DNA from: Pseudisothecium myosuroides
Taxonomy: Eukaryota; Streptophyta; Bryopsida; Hypnales; Lembophyllaceae
DNA: 64,000 nucleotides
Assembly (NCBI GenBank): GCA_951799445.1
Contig: OX637292.1
Coordinates: 9,799,296 to 9,863,295 of the forward strand
Direction of reading: 5' to 3'
The position numbers were made by a program, and so were the translations under genes. The notes under the pieces were generated by a model that saw only the letters and a list, made by a program, of their open reading frames with translations, did not search any database and had not been told where the DNA came from. Shown here one piece after another: positions 34,484 to 46,932 of this stretch; position 1 is the stretch's first letter, and each line of letters starts with the position of its first letter.

Positions 34484-34788
34484 GTAAGATAGGATACTCT
34501 AAAAGCAACCTTGTTCTAAAAGCAACTACTTACACAGAGGTACATTTTGCTTTCTCCAATGCACCAATAGTGTACATTTCAGGAGGTGGCTGTTTTCTGT
34601 GACCATTGCATTTCCGCTTCAAAAATTCATAACTAATTCCATGAAGGTCCAAAAAAAATGAAACAACTTAATTTAGATGCCAATTCCATTTTTCTTCCTA
34701 CAAAATTTTACTGAATTTTTTTTGAAGGAGTTTAGCTTCCCCCAAAATATCAGCTCTTAAAAAGTTGCTTTAAGAGTAGACTACCTTG
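34484..34788 (+). mobile_element. MITE-like repeat, family M1, copy 2
   Basis: Left end TAAGATAGGATACTCTAAAA, right end GCTTTAAGAGTAGACTACCT. The internal blocks are the same as in 1-300 and 52484-52804. Confidence 0.75.
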
Positions 34789-34875
34789 AACTGCGTCAAC
34801 CTCATGAATCAAGCCTCAACCATGAGAATTGAGAATTTAGCGTATCTTATTGCTTCACTTTGGCTTAAGTGATGT

Positions 34876-35135
34876 CATATAAGGGGGGCTCCCATCATCA
34901 CTGTGTACATTTCCAAAATCAATATGTACCCATATAGAAAAAACGATTTTAGAACCTATATCCCAAAAACTTTGATCCTTCACAACTTTTGCATATGGTA
35001 TCCAAATGTCAAGTTCTTTAGTGCATTAGAAATTCCTTTTACTTGCCAACCAAGAGAATGTGAAAATTTGACCAATTTAATAATAGTAATTAGGCATAGT
35101 AGCAAAAAGTGGCAATTTTGGGGGTACCCACCATA
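34876..35135 (+). repeat. Dispersed repeat R5, copy 1
   Basis: Shares with 36468-36705 the blocks TGTGTACAT(T/C)TCCAAAAT, AATATGTACC(C/T)AT and ATAACTTTTGCATA-like sequence, then TGGTATCCAAATGT. The longest open frame here (34903-35256) is not conserved in copy 2 and is not called. Confidence 0.6.
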
Positions 35136-36007
35136 CTTGACTTCCTCAAATATCAAGCACTTAGATCATCATTTCTATGTACCATTACACTCCTCTCTTT
35201 CTTTTACCAGTACGTTGCTCTTTAGGCAAAATGTAGGATTCAATCGGCATTCATAGAGTTTGTGAGTAATAGACATAGTGTTTGTATAGTTCTAGTGTTA
35301 GCTTGATTCTAGGATGAATTTCTTTGCAGCTTGTAAAGTATATACATTTGGTATCTATTTTACTTGGGATGATTGGATTGTCAAAGTAAATGGTTTTAAC
35401 GTAGGAGATCTATAAATTGATCAGGTTTTATATATATGTGTCCCCTATCTAGGAATGAGTGACATCATGTTCATTGAAATATCTTTTATTGCCATTGATG
35501 AGGTGGGTAGGCTTAAAGGTATGATTTATGGACCTCCTACCTTAGTGGATGAAGTTTATATGTAATCATGGAGTTTGTATAGAGTAGGAGAAAAATTAAA
35601 TATCGAAGTGAAATATAGTTTTGAAACATACTCACATGGATGTAGGAATAATAATCAAGAAATCTGGTGCTCAACTCAAGGTGTCAAAAAGTGATCCCAC
35701 TTGGTTTTGTAATGCGTACACATGGTCAAGTTTTTTCTCACCCATGCTTAAATCATGATAGGAGTTATTGTTGGACAACTTCATTTTTTTTATTATATCC
35801 TTTACACAACATGGAGTTTGACTAAATAGGTGAACTTTTCAACTTGAGTTACATTTTTTGATTTCAAGGAAGGCCCACTTCAAGTCACATGCACATGTCA
35901 TTTTACTCAACTTCCTTCTAGATGAATGAGATAAGAAACATAAAAAAGGTGAGAGTGAGCACGTGGATGAGGAAACACATTGCTGTTCATTGCAGATTGT
36001 TTTTTTA
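35136..36007. other. AT-rich spacer
   Basis: No gene or distinct structure was recognised. The sequence TACCTCCTACCTTAG-like near 35529-35543 resembles the GTAAGGTAG termini of the M1/M4 repeats. Confidence 0.4.
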
Positions 36008-36224
36008 CTCCGTCCATCCCCAAATGATTTACGGGTTCCCCTTAATATTTTTGTCCTAAAATGGTCTTCTAGTTGCTCAAAAATGATCATTTTTGTTTTT
36101 AAAGTTTCAATGAATGGATAATAGCTTCCTTAGTATACTTAGAAATTGGTTGAAATAATGTTATTTTTTAGCCTTAATCCCGAACATTTTATCCAAGTAG
36201 AAGATCATTTTGGGATAGAGGGAG
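36008..36224. mobile_element. Stowaway-like MITE, diverged
   Basis: Left end CTCCGTCCATCCCCAAATGA, preceded by TA. The right end is AAGATCATTTTGGGATAGAG then GGAG, the imperfect inverse. 217 bp with no coding capacity. The right flank is AA, not TA, so the duplication is eroded. Confidence 0.65.
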
Positions 36225-36467
36225 AATTTTTTTTGGAGGCAAATGAATGATTGTTGCAGATTTGCATTGCATTGGGAGCATGCTCTTTTTTTCTTTTCTT
36301 TTTTCATTTGTTATTTATTCAAAGATGTAGTGTGATTTTTTAGGTCAAAGTTACAGGGAGTTTTTGTTCATTGCCTTTCATATTTCTTCAATGTTCTTCT
36401 TTCCTATTCTTGTGACATGTCACTCATGCATTAGGTTAGCTGCTAAACAAACTCCATAGTATAAAGT

Positions 36468-36705
36468 GGGCCCCCAATGCACCACCAATACAAAACCGTC
36501 ATCATCATGTTGTGTACATCTCCAAAATTAATATGTACCTATGTGGAAGAAATGGTTTAAAAACATCTATCAATAGGAACTTTGACCATTTATAACTTTT
36601 GCATACGGTATCCAAATGTTGCATTCTTTGGTGTATTGAAACCTCCTTTTAGTAGCAAAAAGTGCCGGTTTTGGGGTTGCAAGATGTAACTTTTTTAGGC
36701 CTTCA
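36468..36705 (+). repeat. Dispersed repeat R5, copy 2
   Basis: Direct repeat of 34876-35135, moderately diverged. It includes GTGTACATCTCCAAAATTAA and CGGTATCCAAATGTTGCATT. Non-coding. Confidence 0.6.
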
Positions 36706-36731
36706 TGATGTGGCCATTTCTCACACTTCAC

Positions 36732-37907
36732 TAAGGTAGACTACAGTACTCCATTTCCGCCAATTGCCTAATTCCTTCATCTTACTTTTGGCTCCAATTC
36801 TACCCCAAAACTCATCCAAATCCATTCATTTTCTAACAAACTCACTGCATTAATCCCTAATTACCCAAACAACCATAATTTGGCTGCTACCCTTCATTTT
36901 TGAACTACTCATTCTCAAATTTTGAGTTTAAAAAAAAAAAAAAAATTCTAAAAATAGATTGTGTTATAAATTCAATGGTGGTAGTTTCATCAAATTCCGA
37001 TTGCAAATTGAACTCCGTCTTGTAAAAATTTTCAAAGTGGTGGTTAAGTGGTGTATTATAGTTTACAACTCATTTTTTGGAATTTATTTTGGACATGGAC
37101 TAAAAAGTTAACTAGCTAATTTGATTCTCGCCCACCTCAAGAAGGTTAGATCCACCTCAAAAAGGATAGATATAAGGAGTTCAAGGATAGATATAAGGAG
37201 TTCAAAAGACAATGAAGTATCATTCTTTTTTTCTTACAAATATTACTCTCATTTCAGTGATCACTGCGCATTGCAAGCTCCACCATGAATTGACAAATGC
37301 TTAGAATGTTGTAAAACTTTACATGTACATTGTCAACTCTCTTGTCTTTCAATGAGCACAAAAGGCATCACTTCAAAAATATGCTCACAAAAATATGCTC
37401 CTTCAAAGTTCACTACCTTGTATTTCCATTGACACAAATAAAATTTCAAACTTAAATATTTCCTAAATCGTGCAATTAAATAATCTAAGATTTTGCGAGG
37501 TGCTCACTTTCAATGTGAACTTCAAGATCCTACGATTACATTCTATCCAATTTCAAGAAAAAATGAGCAAAAACATTGCTTAAGTTTTTGGCAATTTTGG
37601 CCCATTTTGAAATATACCCTCTTGGGTCATTAGGAGATAATGCCAACAAGGGGTAATGTATGAATCCTATACTTTGCTGGCATTAGCTACATAGAAAGGC
37701 AATCATGCAAGTTGTTTATAGGACATTCATGACTCCACTGTATGAGAGATTTTGTAGTTTCAGGTCAGACCACTTCAAAAATTCACAAAAATTACAATTT
37801 TCATCGAAAAATTGTAATTCCACTTAGATTTGATTTGTGTTCCTCTTGGAGTTGGCCCTAAAGATTTTAGATTGCTAATCAAGGTGGTAATAGGCTTGTC
37901 TACCTTA
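36732..37907 (+). mobile_element. Family M4 element, longer copy
   Basis: Begins TAAGGTAGAC and ends GGCTTGTCTACCTTA, so the 10-bp ends are inverted. Its left 150 bp and right 200 bp match the copy at 21030-21858. The centre (36885-37640) is the R3 repeat also seen at 2090-2830. It carries the MITE-free form of the TTA site occupied at 21233. No coding capacity. Confidence 0.65.
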
Positions 37908-38717
37908 TGTAGTAGAACCTCCCTAAGCCAATCCTCCATACACAAATAAACCTCCCTAATTGATCTTGTCCACGACCTACCAGTTTAGAGAGATTCTACT
38001 GTACGCTGATTTTAAAATAAAAAATTTTCAGCAATGGCGTCAGAGCAAACTCCTAATTCTGCCTGTAAGTCCACATAAATCAAAAGTTAATTTCATATTT
38101 TGCGGTGTAAACTGCAGATGCTCTGACACACTGATGGGCAGCTCCATGGGGACTGAGTGGTCAGAAGCAGGTTAAGGTTGGGGCTGAGGGGGGGCAAAAC
38201 AGCCTTAAGTTACAGGAGAATCACTGTGTGGCACTTTCTCCAACTCAGCAGCAGCAAATTTTCAAATCTAGTCTGGAACTGGAAGACTTGAAACGTACAA
38301 AGCGTTTCAAGAAACATGAGCGAAAGCACATGTGACACCAAAATGAAGCCAAATTTACAGACAGCAGTGCAGAAACTCTGGCAGCACCTGGTACAGTATT
38401 GCAATCGTATCGAAATTTATTCTAGGCTGCCCCCATATACTAATAATGAGAAACTGACGGCAACACTGCAATAGAAAGATTTGAGTGCAGTCCAGAAACA
38501 GACAAGGCACAAGAATCCAATTCACAAACAAAGTCCTAGCGGCAATTAAAAAAATTTAAATCGCTTCGGAGTGAAACAGAATAGAAGGTACTCTGACAAA
38601 ATTCAATGTAAGACTACGCATGAGAGTGCTGAATGGTAAGAAAAAGAAACGTCGCTACGAGAAGCGCTTCAAATTGTGTCCTACGCCCCTATCAGACATT
38701 ATGCTGTTGAGCAAGAA
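37908..38717 (-). other. 3' flank of SMT1
   Basis: Moderate-GC sequence directly after the SMT1 stop, on the minus strand. The proximal part is expected to be the 3' UTR. A 64-codon frame at 38210-38404 has no support. Confidence 0.45.
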
Positions 38718-41700
38718 TCACTCTACGGAAGTTAAGTTGGAGTCGAGAGGTTTCCGCACAAGAAAGTAGTACATCGGAGTGAATAATTCCATTCTGCAAG
38801 GGAAAAAAACAGTGTTAATTCACCTGATGTAAGTCCACTCGAGAAGATTGAAATTAAATTATGATGCAGATTCAGGTTTGAGCACACTAAGGAGAGACCC
38901 ACCTGCCACCATTGACAAGTCCGAACAGTCCCTGCTCCAAGAAAGAGCTTACTTTGAGGCTTCCCTCAGGAGCAATCTTCACGGCTTCCAAAACACGCAC
39001 CTGCAGGTTTAAGAGTTCACAGCCAAGGAAACATCATCAACAAGAGCAAAGGAACACGATTTCAACGGCCACAGTAAGGATATTGAGTGGATAACACAGT
39101 AAGTATGATTCATCAGGGAACAGACTATGCATTCTCTCAATATGTGAAACAGAATGGAAAAATATGATTTCAAGTGCACCACACCATATTGTGAGTGAAG
39201 AAGCGACCGATAGGAGTCAGTTTCAATGTGGAAAGTGAGAAGTGGTTCGGATCCAATGGTTGGTACCACGGCACTTGGGAAGTTTTCGCCAAATCCTTCT
39301 CGATTAGAACCTGCTCAGCAGAGGTCATGTTTTCAAGGGAGCTCATGGAAAACAGGACAACATCGAAGACAATTGACAAGGGAATCCCACCAGGATTGCC
39401 AGATTGACTTAAAGAACTACAAATAGAATACTGTTACAAAATGAGAATTGGCAAATAAATGTCCAGAAACTGCCAGCACTCTGAAACTGAAGTAACAGAA
39501 TTGTACCTCAAACCCAGCAGCATTCAAGGCATCAAGAACCTGCCGTGTTGTGCGGATGTCAGGTAGGCCATTTCCAAGTTCTATCTCCTCCTGTAAATTG
39601 CAAAAAAAATTTAAATAGTACCTAGAAGGCTGCATATTGAGAATACAATTCCAAAATTACAGTTGAACTAATGCTCCTCAATGTCCCATTCCAGTCATCT
39701 CGAAATTAGGCAAAATTAGATCTGTTCAGGTTGTAACCTTAATGCGTGTATGATCCTTGTTTTCAGGATTGTATGCATCTGTCATGCACCATTCATAACC
39801 AGCAAACAGTTGCCCTGGTTTTAGAACTCTCAAAATCTCGGTGTAACAGGCAACCTGCACAGATATTTTCCATTCCAATAAACGGTCATCAGATTCAAAT
39901 TAGATCGCAATGTTCCTCCGCAAAAGCAAATCTGAAATTGAGGTGGCAAGAGTGCACAAAAGCATGAAGGATGCTTACAGGATCTGGAGCGTGACACGAA
40001 GCCTCTATGGTGTAAACAGCATCGTAGGTGTTATCAGCGACTGGCATCTTCATGAAATCTGCCTGTGTTCATACCCCACAGCAGCTCATCAGTCCTCACT
40101 CCTCAATGGAGGCGATTAGTCAAGAATCTCATTTTAAAAACTGTAAACGACTGACACTTAGATGAACATTGACCCAAGTTAATAATAGAGTTTATTTTGG
40201 AAGTTAAATGTGGATAGTTGTAATTTTCGATACATACTACCATTATTTGGAAACGAAGGGTACGATTACAATTTTCCATTTGTACATTTGTACATTTGTT
40301 TCCTTGTAAAATCCGTAAACGACATATTCCTATAGATCTGAAAGCAGCGCTTCGGCGTTAAAAGTAGCGACATCTGCAGCGTCCTAAGCAGTTCTACCCA
40401 ACTTAATAACAGAGGAAGTAGCTGGGCAGTTGCAATATTATTGAGAAGGACGTGCACAAATACTTACTTTCAGATAGTCAAGTAGGTTGTCCAGTCCAGC
40501 TTTCTTTGTTAAGACCTAAACAACCAGGCACATGAGCTTAAAAGATGAAATTTCATAATCCATGATAGATTGCTGATACTCAAAATGGAAATGCAAAATG
40601 CATATGGGAAAATAGAATAGGTACTATCAAAGGCAAAACATTATTTCAGAAACAGATGCAACAAAAACAGAGATGGTTCCACAAAAAATTAGCAGTAAAA
40701 AATAGAAATATACCTTGGCTCGGGTGAGTTGAGTTTCGTTATTGTTCAGACCTGTAACAGATGCCCCACTGACATCCAGAAAGTTGGTCCCAAATTCCCA
40801 CGAGTAAAAAGATTGCCCGGATTGTCTTGACAAGGATACAACTTGGAACAGGTTGCCCGCATTAACAAGCGATTTCTAGTGAAACGACAGTTCTAACCTG
40901 AATGCTGCTATTTCTCGGGCTGGTCCACCAATTCCACAGCCAACATCCAAAACCTTCGCAAGCCGTCAAAATGAATGTCAAATATCAGTTTTCAAGTATA
41001 CGAGTCTAACAGCAAAATCACGTGCATAGTCGACTCCAATGTATTATAAATTTTAATTGCTTTATAAGAGAAGAAGACACTCCACGAATCATTAAAATAA
41101 TTTAAAAGCAGGAGTATGCAATAAAAAGAATTTAGTGCACTTCGCAGCAATTGAAATAAATGGTGAACTGGCTGTCCAAGCAATAGATGTGTTTAGCTAC
41201 TACAAAAAGAGGGAGTACGATGCTAACCTTCATCCCTGGCTTCAATTGGAGGTGCAGGGCCAAATAATGCTCATGTCGTTTTATGCTTTCACGAAGAGAC
41301 TCCCCATTCCATCTGCAGACGGAAGGTTATAGTAGGAGATATTCTTGCCAGTAGGAGATATTGTAAGAAGAGGAAGTATTCTTCATGAACAGATAACATT
41401 CCATCCCAACTCCTGCCTCCCAGTGTCTTTGATGCTCTATCCACGCCACTCACGTACTACTTTTTCAACAAGTGCACAAATGGCCGAAAGAGGTCGATTC
41501 CATATTGGAATAGATCAGCTAAGAAGCTTCAAGCAGTTACGAGTCAGGAAGAAATCATACACTACATTTTTAAACTATAGAAACATATTTGAAAATTACT
41601 GTAATCAACAATTAGGTTCCAAGTGAACTTCCTACTTTTAGGTTAAGCACTTAGGGGTTAACATGAAGTTAAGAAGCCGGTTATTATGATAATGTGGAAA

Positions 41701-42972
41701 AGAGCAATAATACTGCGAAACCTAAAAAGCAATAATACTGCAAAATTAAGAGTAAAGCAATCCCAGAGTAGGCACAAGCTTAGTGACAAAGCAGGATCAG
41801 AGCTTTAACAAGATGAATAGTACCTCACCAAAGCCAAGAGGAAAAGGAACTATCCAAAACTGGTACATAACGTAATGAAGCTTGAAAAAGCTAAATAAAA
41901 AAACAGATTGGAAAAATCCAATTACCTGTTGGCGAAGTGATAACACTCTCCCCAACCGTACTCATAGAAGCTGTTGACAAGATCGTAGTACTTGTTCACC
42001 TGTCGTGAAACAGAATAGCAGACAAAAATGAAATCAAGAGCCATATTTTGCAAAAAAGTCACCAAAGTTTCAATAGAAGTGGTGTAAAGGGCTGCCCTCC
42101 TTACCATATCAGCATAGTTCGACTTTCTGGCATTCTGTTCACCACCGTGGAAAGAATGATACTTTTCGTACCTGGAAACACCAAGACACCAACACCAAAA
42201 TTCCGTCCAGATCGAATCAAATACATAAATGCTTCCTTCACCCGGACGTAGTTGAAAGTGCTTCAGTACAAAGGACTACACATTGTGATTAAAAAAATTT
42301 AAAAAGCATTAAGAAATGAGGTGAACCGAAAAATTGATAAACAATTCTTAAAGAACTCTTAACTGTCACGCTCACGAGGAAATGGAAACGTCGTGATGGT
42401 CACACGTGGAAAAAGAACCAGCAGCAGTATATGATAATCTATACTCTAAAAGAGTATTTCAGGTCTTATCTCTTCGGTAACGAATTCACAAAAGAGATAC
42501 GCATGAAAGACCTCCTCACTCAAACCTCCCCGATGCTTTGAAATAGCCCGCATAGACAAGGAATTGGGGAGCACAAGAACCAGGTTGCCTACGCTACAAT
42601 ACAGCAACAGGACGACAGAAGTCTGCACGTATATTCTCTACAGAGGTACCGCATCCCAAAGCTTGCAAATGCTTCGAAACATCCCGCAAAGACGAGAAAT
42701 TGGGGTGCAGAAGAACCAGGTTGTCTACGCTACAACAAAAAAGATCGTGCAGCATAACAATGGAACCCTGCTGCCTTGATCTCCAGCTTGATCTGAGGTA
42801 CCAATCGACAATCTCGTGCGTTCTGTCACGAGACCCAGCTCACAATGCATCAAAGGTTAAAGAAAAACAAGCTCAGACACGAAACGTACGCTTCCGTGGA
42901 GTTGAGGACCTCCTCCTTGGCAAGCAACCCGCCGATGTTGGACACCAAATGAGCCGCCCCTTCCTTTCCCAT
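38718..42972 (-). CDS. SMT1: Sterol C24-methyltransferase 1 (cycloartenol C24-methyltransferase)
   Basis: Thirteen exons: 42972-42890, 42171-42105, 41999-41926, 41312-41228, 40953-40898, 40768-40714, 40515-40468, 40062-39979, 39854-39738, 39590-39507, 39310-39185, 39000-38903 and 38793-38718. All junctions are GT-AG and the lengths total 1053 nt (350 aa). The enzyme transfers a methyl group from S-adenosylmethionine to C24 of cycloartenol, the entry step of phytosterol synthesis, normally at the ER. Seen: YEYGWG (62-67), SAM-binding [10 protein letters not shown] (105-114), GLNNNE (128-133), sterol-binding [10 protein letters not shown] (174-183), YEWCMTD (204-210), GNGLPDIR (229-236) and SFLEQ near the end. 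No N-terminal membrane helix, and YEYGWG rather than YEWGWG, point to SMT1 rather than SMT2. Start: ATG at 42972 ([10 protein letters not shown]). Intron 1 is about 720 bp. A decayed TTAA end lies in the 41313-41925 intron. Every motif is intact, so a functional gene is expected. Confidence 0.96.
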
Positions 42973-43022
42973 CGCTACCACCGTCTCTTTCTTCCCCACC
43001 TCCTCACTAAACCCTGTGCACC

Positions 43023-43530
43023 ATCAACACAAAAAATACAAAATCTCGTCACGCTTTCATGGAATCACAAGTACTGCAAAACCACAAAAACTGCGACCGA
43101 TCTACAATGCCGAAAACCCACAAATCTGGGCACCATATACCCAAAAAAAAATTACGAAATCTCGTCACTCTTTAAACGGAATCACAAGTACTGCACCCTT
43201 TACACAAAAAAATCACAAAATCCTGTCATGCTTCAAAAGGAATCACAAGTATTGCAAAACCACGAACACTGCGACCGATCCACAATGCCGAAAAGCCACA
43301 ACCTTGGGCACCAAATACACAAAAAAAAATTACAAAATTACAAAATCTCGTCACGCTTCAGAAGGAGTCACAAGTACTGCAAACCACGAACACTGCGACC
43401 GATCCACAATGCCGAAAAGCCACAACCTTGGGCACCATATACACAAAAAAAAATTAGAAAATCTCGTCACGCTTTAAACGGAATCACAAGTACTGCAAAG
43501 ACTACCAACAGAGCGACCGATAACCTCAAC
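43023..43530. repeat. Tandem array of about 117 bp units upstream of SMT1
   Basis: Five copies, the second shortened. Each holds AAAATCTCGTCACGCTT, GGAATCACAAGTACTGCAAA, AACACTGCGACCGATCCACA and ATGCCGAAAAGCCACAACC-type blocks. The array starts 50 bases upstream of the SMT1 start codon, so it lies in the promoter or 5' UTR. An open frame runs through it on the plus strand only because the repeat lacks stops. Confidence 0.85.
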
Positions 43531-43577
43531 ACCCGGAGAACCACCCGAACGACGACACCAAGAGGATCTCCCAAGTC

Positions 43578-43757
43578 ATGGAATTCAAACCCAATGCAGC
43601 CAATGCAAAGGCCCACCTGGCGATGGCGACGGCGGCAGGGGGCTTCTGGCAACAATCGGTTGCGAGCCAGGCGATAAATGCAAGGAAGCTTGCAATGCAA
43701 TGCGCACCAGCAAACTTGCGCTCGATTGCTCTCGATGTGACAGAACAGACAGACTGA
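43578..43757 (+). CDS. Small open frame divergent from SMT1 (hypothetical)
   Basis: A 59-codon frame starting MEFKPNAANAKAHLAMATAA and ending DVTEQTD. Its alanine-rich, GC-rich composition is unlike the AT-rich surroundings and looks gene-like. However, no family, splice partner or conserved copy was found. It is head to head with SMT1 beyond the tandem array. It may be a short peptide gene, a first exon or chance. Confidence 0.2.
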   Translation: MEFKPNAANAKAHLAMATAAGGFWQQSVASQAINARKLAMQCAPANLRSIALDVTEQTD

Positions 43758-44852
43758 CAGAACTGGTAGCGGTACCGGTGCCGGTACCGTCAATTCCCGC
43801 GATATGTGGTTTGATGTGAAGGTACGGAAAGCGGCCTGCCTGGGGCTGGAGGCCTGGAGGCCTGTAAACAAAAGGCTGTCCAGGCAGTTGAAAACTGGAA
43901 TGCCAGGAGCCCAGGAGCCCAGAACCAAAAGACAAAACAAATAAGTTAGTAGTTTAAATTTAAATTAATTTAAGAAGGTTTTTCTACCTTTTCAATTATA
44001 ATTATAATTTTATTTATAGTTTTATTTTAGGGTAAAAATAATAATTCCATATCCATACCTTCAGTTCGGTTGTTGGTTGGTTTGGTTTGTTACATTGGCA
44101 TTGAGATCTCTTGACCGTATGTCCCTTGATCGTGTTTTTGGTAGTATGGGAAGCCCTTGGCGATGAGGGGTACATGGGCTTTGTTTTGTGATGTTCCAAC
44201 TCACAATGTGAAAGTTTTTGTAATTTTAGAATTTCTACGAGTTAAAAAATAGAAAAAAAAAATTTTACTTTTATTTTGACTGTGGCAACGGCATACATAT
44301 ACAATTTTCAAACTTTTTAGCGGCCGCTGCATTTCTGGCGGGCCCGGTTCAGGTTCGGTTGTGGTGGCGTCACACATGGGCTCCGATCTTGCCGTGCACA
44401 GGCTGGCTGGTGTTGCACAAAGGCTTCCCGTGATGGCCCAGGAGGAGAGAGAGGAAAAAGAAGCACTTGGGATGGATGTGCATGGGATGGATGAATGCGT
44501 GCACGGGAACTGAGTGAGGCGGGCGTTTGAATGGATGGATGAATGTGTGAGTGCCCGACGGACGGACGGAGCCCTGACCAACTACCTGAACAACTTACTA
44601 GTAGGCTAGTAGCCTACTGTCTGCCCGAACTGCCAAGGACTGACCCCGAGTTGAGTTGTCGAAAGCCTAGATCCCCTGCCAGGCTCTGGATAGGCTCTGC
44701 AACCTGCGGCGGCCGTAATAAAGGAGCGGAAAAAGGGACTGTAAAAGATTGAGGAACTTAAATGGACCAGGCATGGAATGGGAATGGGAATCGGCAGCTA
44801 CCGTACGTTCAGGTCACACTCCATTGGTTGCAAACTCATGGTAGAGTCTAAA
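43758..44852. other. Mixed-composition gene-free stretch
   Basis: Holds GGTACCGGTGCCGGTACC near 43773-43790 and AATTTAAATTTAAATTAATT near 43955. Repeat R6 is at 44040-44300. A GC-rich part (44320-44720) has GGATGGATGAATG and GACGGACGGACGG runs. No frame here has family similarity. Confidence 0.45.
44040..44300 (+). repeat. Dispersed repeat R6, copy 1
   Basis: Aligns weakly in direct orientation with 50420-50660: AGATCTCT..GAATCTTGTGTC-like text, AAGCCCT..GAGGGGT(A/G)CAT(G/A), GACTTTGTTT/GGCTTTGTTT, and TGTGGCAA(C/T)GGCA at the end. The two are 6.4 kb apart. No LTR-retrotransposon coding sequence lies between them. Confidence 0.4.
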
Positions 44853-45172
44853 GTAAGGTAGGAGGTCCAGAAATGGAGCATCTAAGCGCTGAAACTGAAT
44901 ATTGGGGAGGTAAAACATCTTGAAATATTTTTCAGTAAATTTTCCTTAAAAGACAAGTGGAGTTGAAATCTAAACCAAGTTGTTTCATATTTTTTGGATC
45001 TTTTGTGGAATTAGTTATGAAATTTCTGAAGTTGAAAAAAAGTGGTCATTTGTGGTCATTAGAATGGACCACCTCTTGAAATGTGCATAGGTGGTACATT
45101 GAAGAAAGAAAAATGTACCTATGAGTCATGTTCCATTTTAATGCCCGCTCCGTTTTACAGCCTCCTATCTTA
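44853..45172 (-). mobile_element. MITE-like repeat, family M1, copy 4 (inverted)
   Basis: Ends GTAAGGTAGGAGG and CCTCCTATCTTA. The body is the inverse of the M1 body (ACCACCTCTTGAAATGTGCA, TAGTTATGAAATTTCTGAAG). The terminal 50 bp are diverged from the other copies. Confidence 0.65.
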
Positions 45173-46932
45173 GTTTGACGAGCCTCTCTACGGAGGTAAA
45201 GCTAGGAGTGAAAGTAGAAAAAAAAGAACCCCTATTTTGAGCTATCTCTAGGGTATGTTTTAGACCTCTCCTTCTATAGCTAATTAGGGGCCTTTGATTG
45301 CAAATATGAACTCAGAATTTGCAAATTTTATCATGTCTCGCAAATAAAAAAATTCTTGCGTTTTCTCTAAGGATAAAACAGGGGGGGATGGGGAGGGGGA
45401 GGGGGGAAAGAGGCTCGTCGAACTGCTTTGAACTTGACCCAAAATTATATAACCCATAAACGCCGCGGCAGATGTTTGGCATTTGATGGATGACAGAAAA
45501 TTCTTCTAGTAGGACAAAAGTACAACTATTCATCCCCGAAATTTTTATTGTAAAAAGGGAAGGTCTTCTACAATAGTTTGACTTCCAATTTATGAGTGTT
45601 TTTTGCAATTTTTTAAGCAAATGAATCACACAGTAACCAAAGGGATGATTTCCACAGCCACTAGTGCGTTTTCCAAGGATTAATTTTAGAATTCGGACTG
45701 TTCAGTAGCTTTCAGTAGCTTGATTTGGATTTCTTGGCTTTGGGCACTTTGCTTTGACTTCCTAATTTTTCAACACTCCTAATTTTGGATTGATTTTTTT
45801 CTATTAATGGGTATATTTGTTCCTTTTTTCTAAATTTTCTCAAGGATAGTTTTTGGATATTTAGAATTAGCTACAAAAAAAATTTGTTAGATTTTCAGAA
45901 GAAGTTGTACAATTTTTTAAAATTTTAGGCATATTCCAAATTTTTCCTAGTTATTTATGAAATTGACCTACACATAGGATATTGACACATGTTTAAAGAA
46001 GTCTGTTTATATTCTGCCCATGCTTCAAGAAGTGCTCCAAACCTAGGTTTTTTTCTAAAGGTCCACGCATCCCAAAAGTGGATGAGCCTTGGTCAACCTT
46101 GATTGTAACTTTCAAAATAACTACTTTTTGAAATTTGATTTAAACTAAGAAAATGAAGCTTGACAAGTTTGTTTCTACTCCATTTCAAAATTTTGAAAAA
46201 TGTTCAAAATTAAAAGAGTTATTGCAATCGAAAGCTCTATGTGTTAAAATCCAAATAACACATAAACTATTGTGTTTTTCATTCATATTATTTTTTTGAA
46301 ATTTATTTTGTATCTAAATAATAAAATTATGCTTCTCATTCTATCCTTCATTAATGATAAAAAATTATAGATTATTCTAATATATATTATAATTGATATA
46401 ATTTGGTTTCCACCTTTAGCTTTAAAAAATTATAATAATTTGATTTTTCTATAAAAAAATATTTAAAAAAAAATCATAAATAAAAAATACATTTTTCCAT
46501 TACCAAAAAATATCAAAATTTTATACATTTATTAAATAAAAGGATAAATTTGGTTTGATAGTCAAATTTGACTTCAAAGTCTTTGTGGTGTCTGTTTTGG
46601 GTGTAAAATATAAAATAACAAATTGAAAAAATTTCACACTAATTTCCATTTCTACTTAAATCTCTTGAAAAATTTCAAATCATTTGAATTGTTTTTGCTA
46701 TTTTTACTTATTTATATTCAATTTTTGCAACGAAAATGATAACAATTACATTTTTTCACGAAACAAATTGAAATTTCTCACAATGATATATGATTCAGAA
46801 TTTCAAGTAATAAAAGTATAAGATTTTTGTTTGAACACAATTTAAAAGGCTACATTTAGTTCAGACAGGAAGTTTGACCATTTCACAGTGGATCAAATCT
46901 TTTAGGGGTTATACACCATGAATTGTTACTAA
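45173..46932. other. Gene-free stretch
   Basis: 45190-45330 is an inverted relative of the 559-808 MITE interior. A G-rich run (GGGGATGGGGAGGGGGAGGG) lies at about 45384-45403. The remainder is very AT-rich. A 105-codon frame at 45312-45629 overlaps the repeat and is not called. Confidence 0.45.

Noticed and set aside
43016..43677. Long overlapping open frames encoding a repeated Lys/His-rich protein
   Set aside because: They follow the 117-bp tandem array, are open in more than one register, and have no start or splice context. The repeat structure explains them.
44201..44581. 126-codon Ser/Thr/Pro-rich frame on the minus strand
   Set aside because: A low-complexity result of GGATGGATG-type repeats read backwards; no family features.
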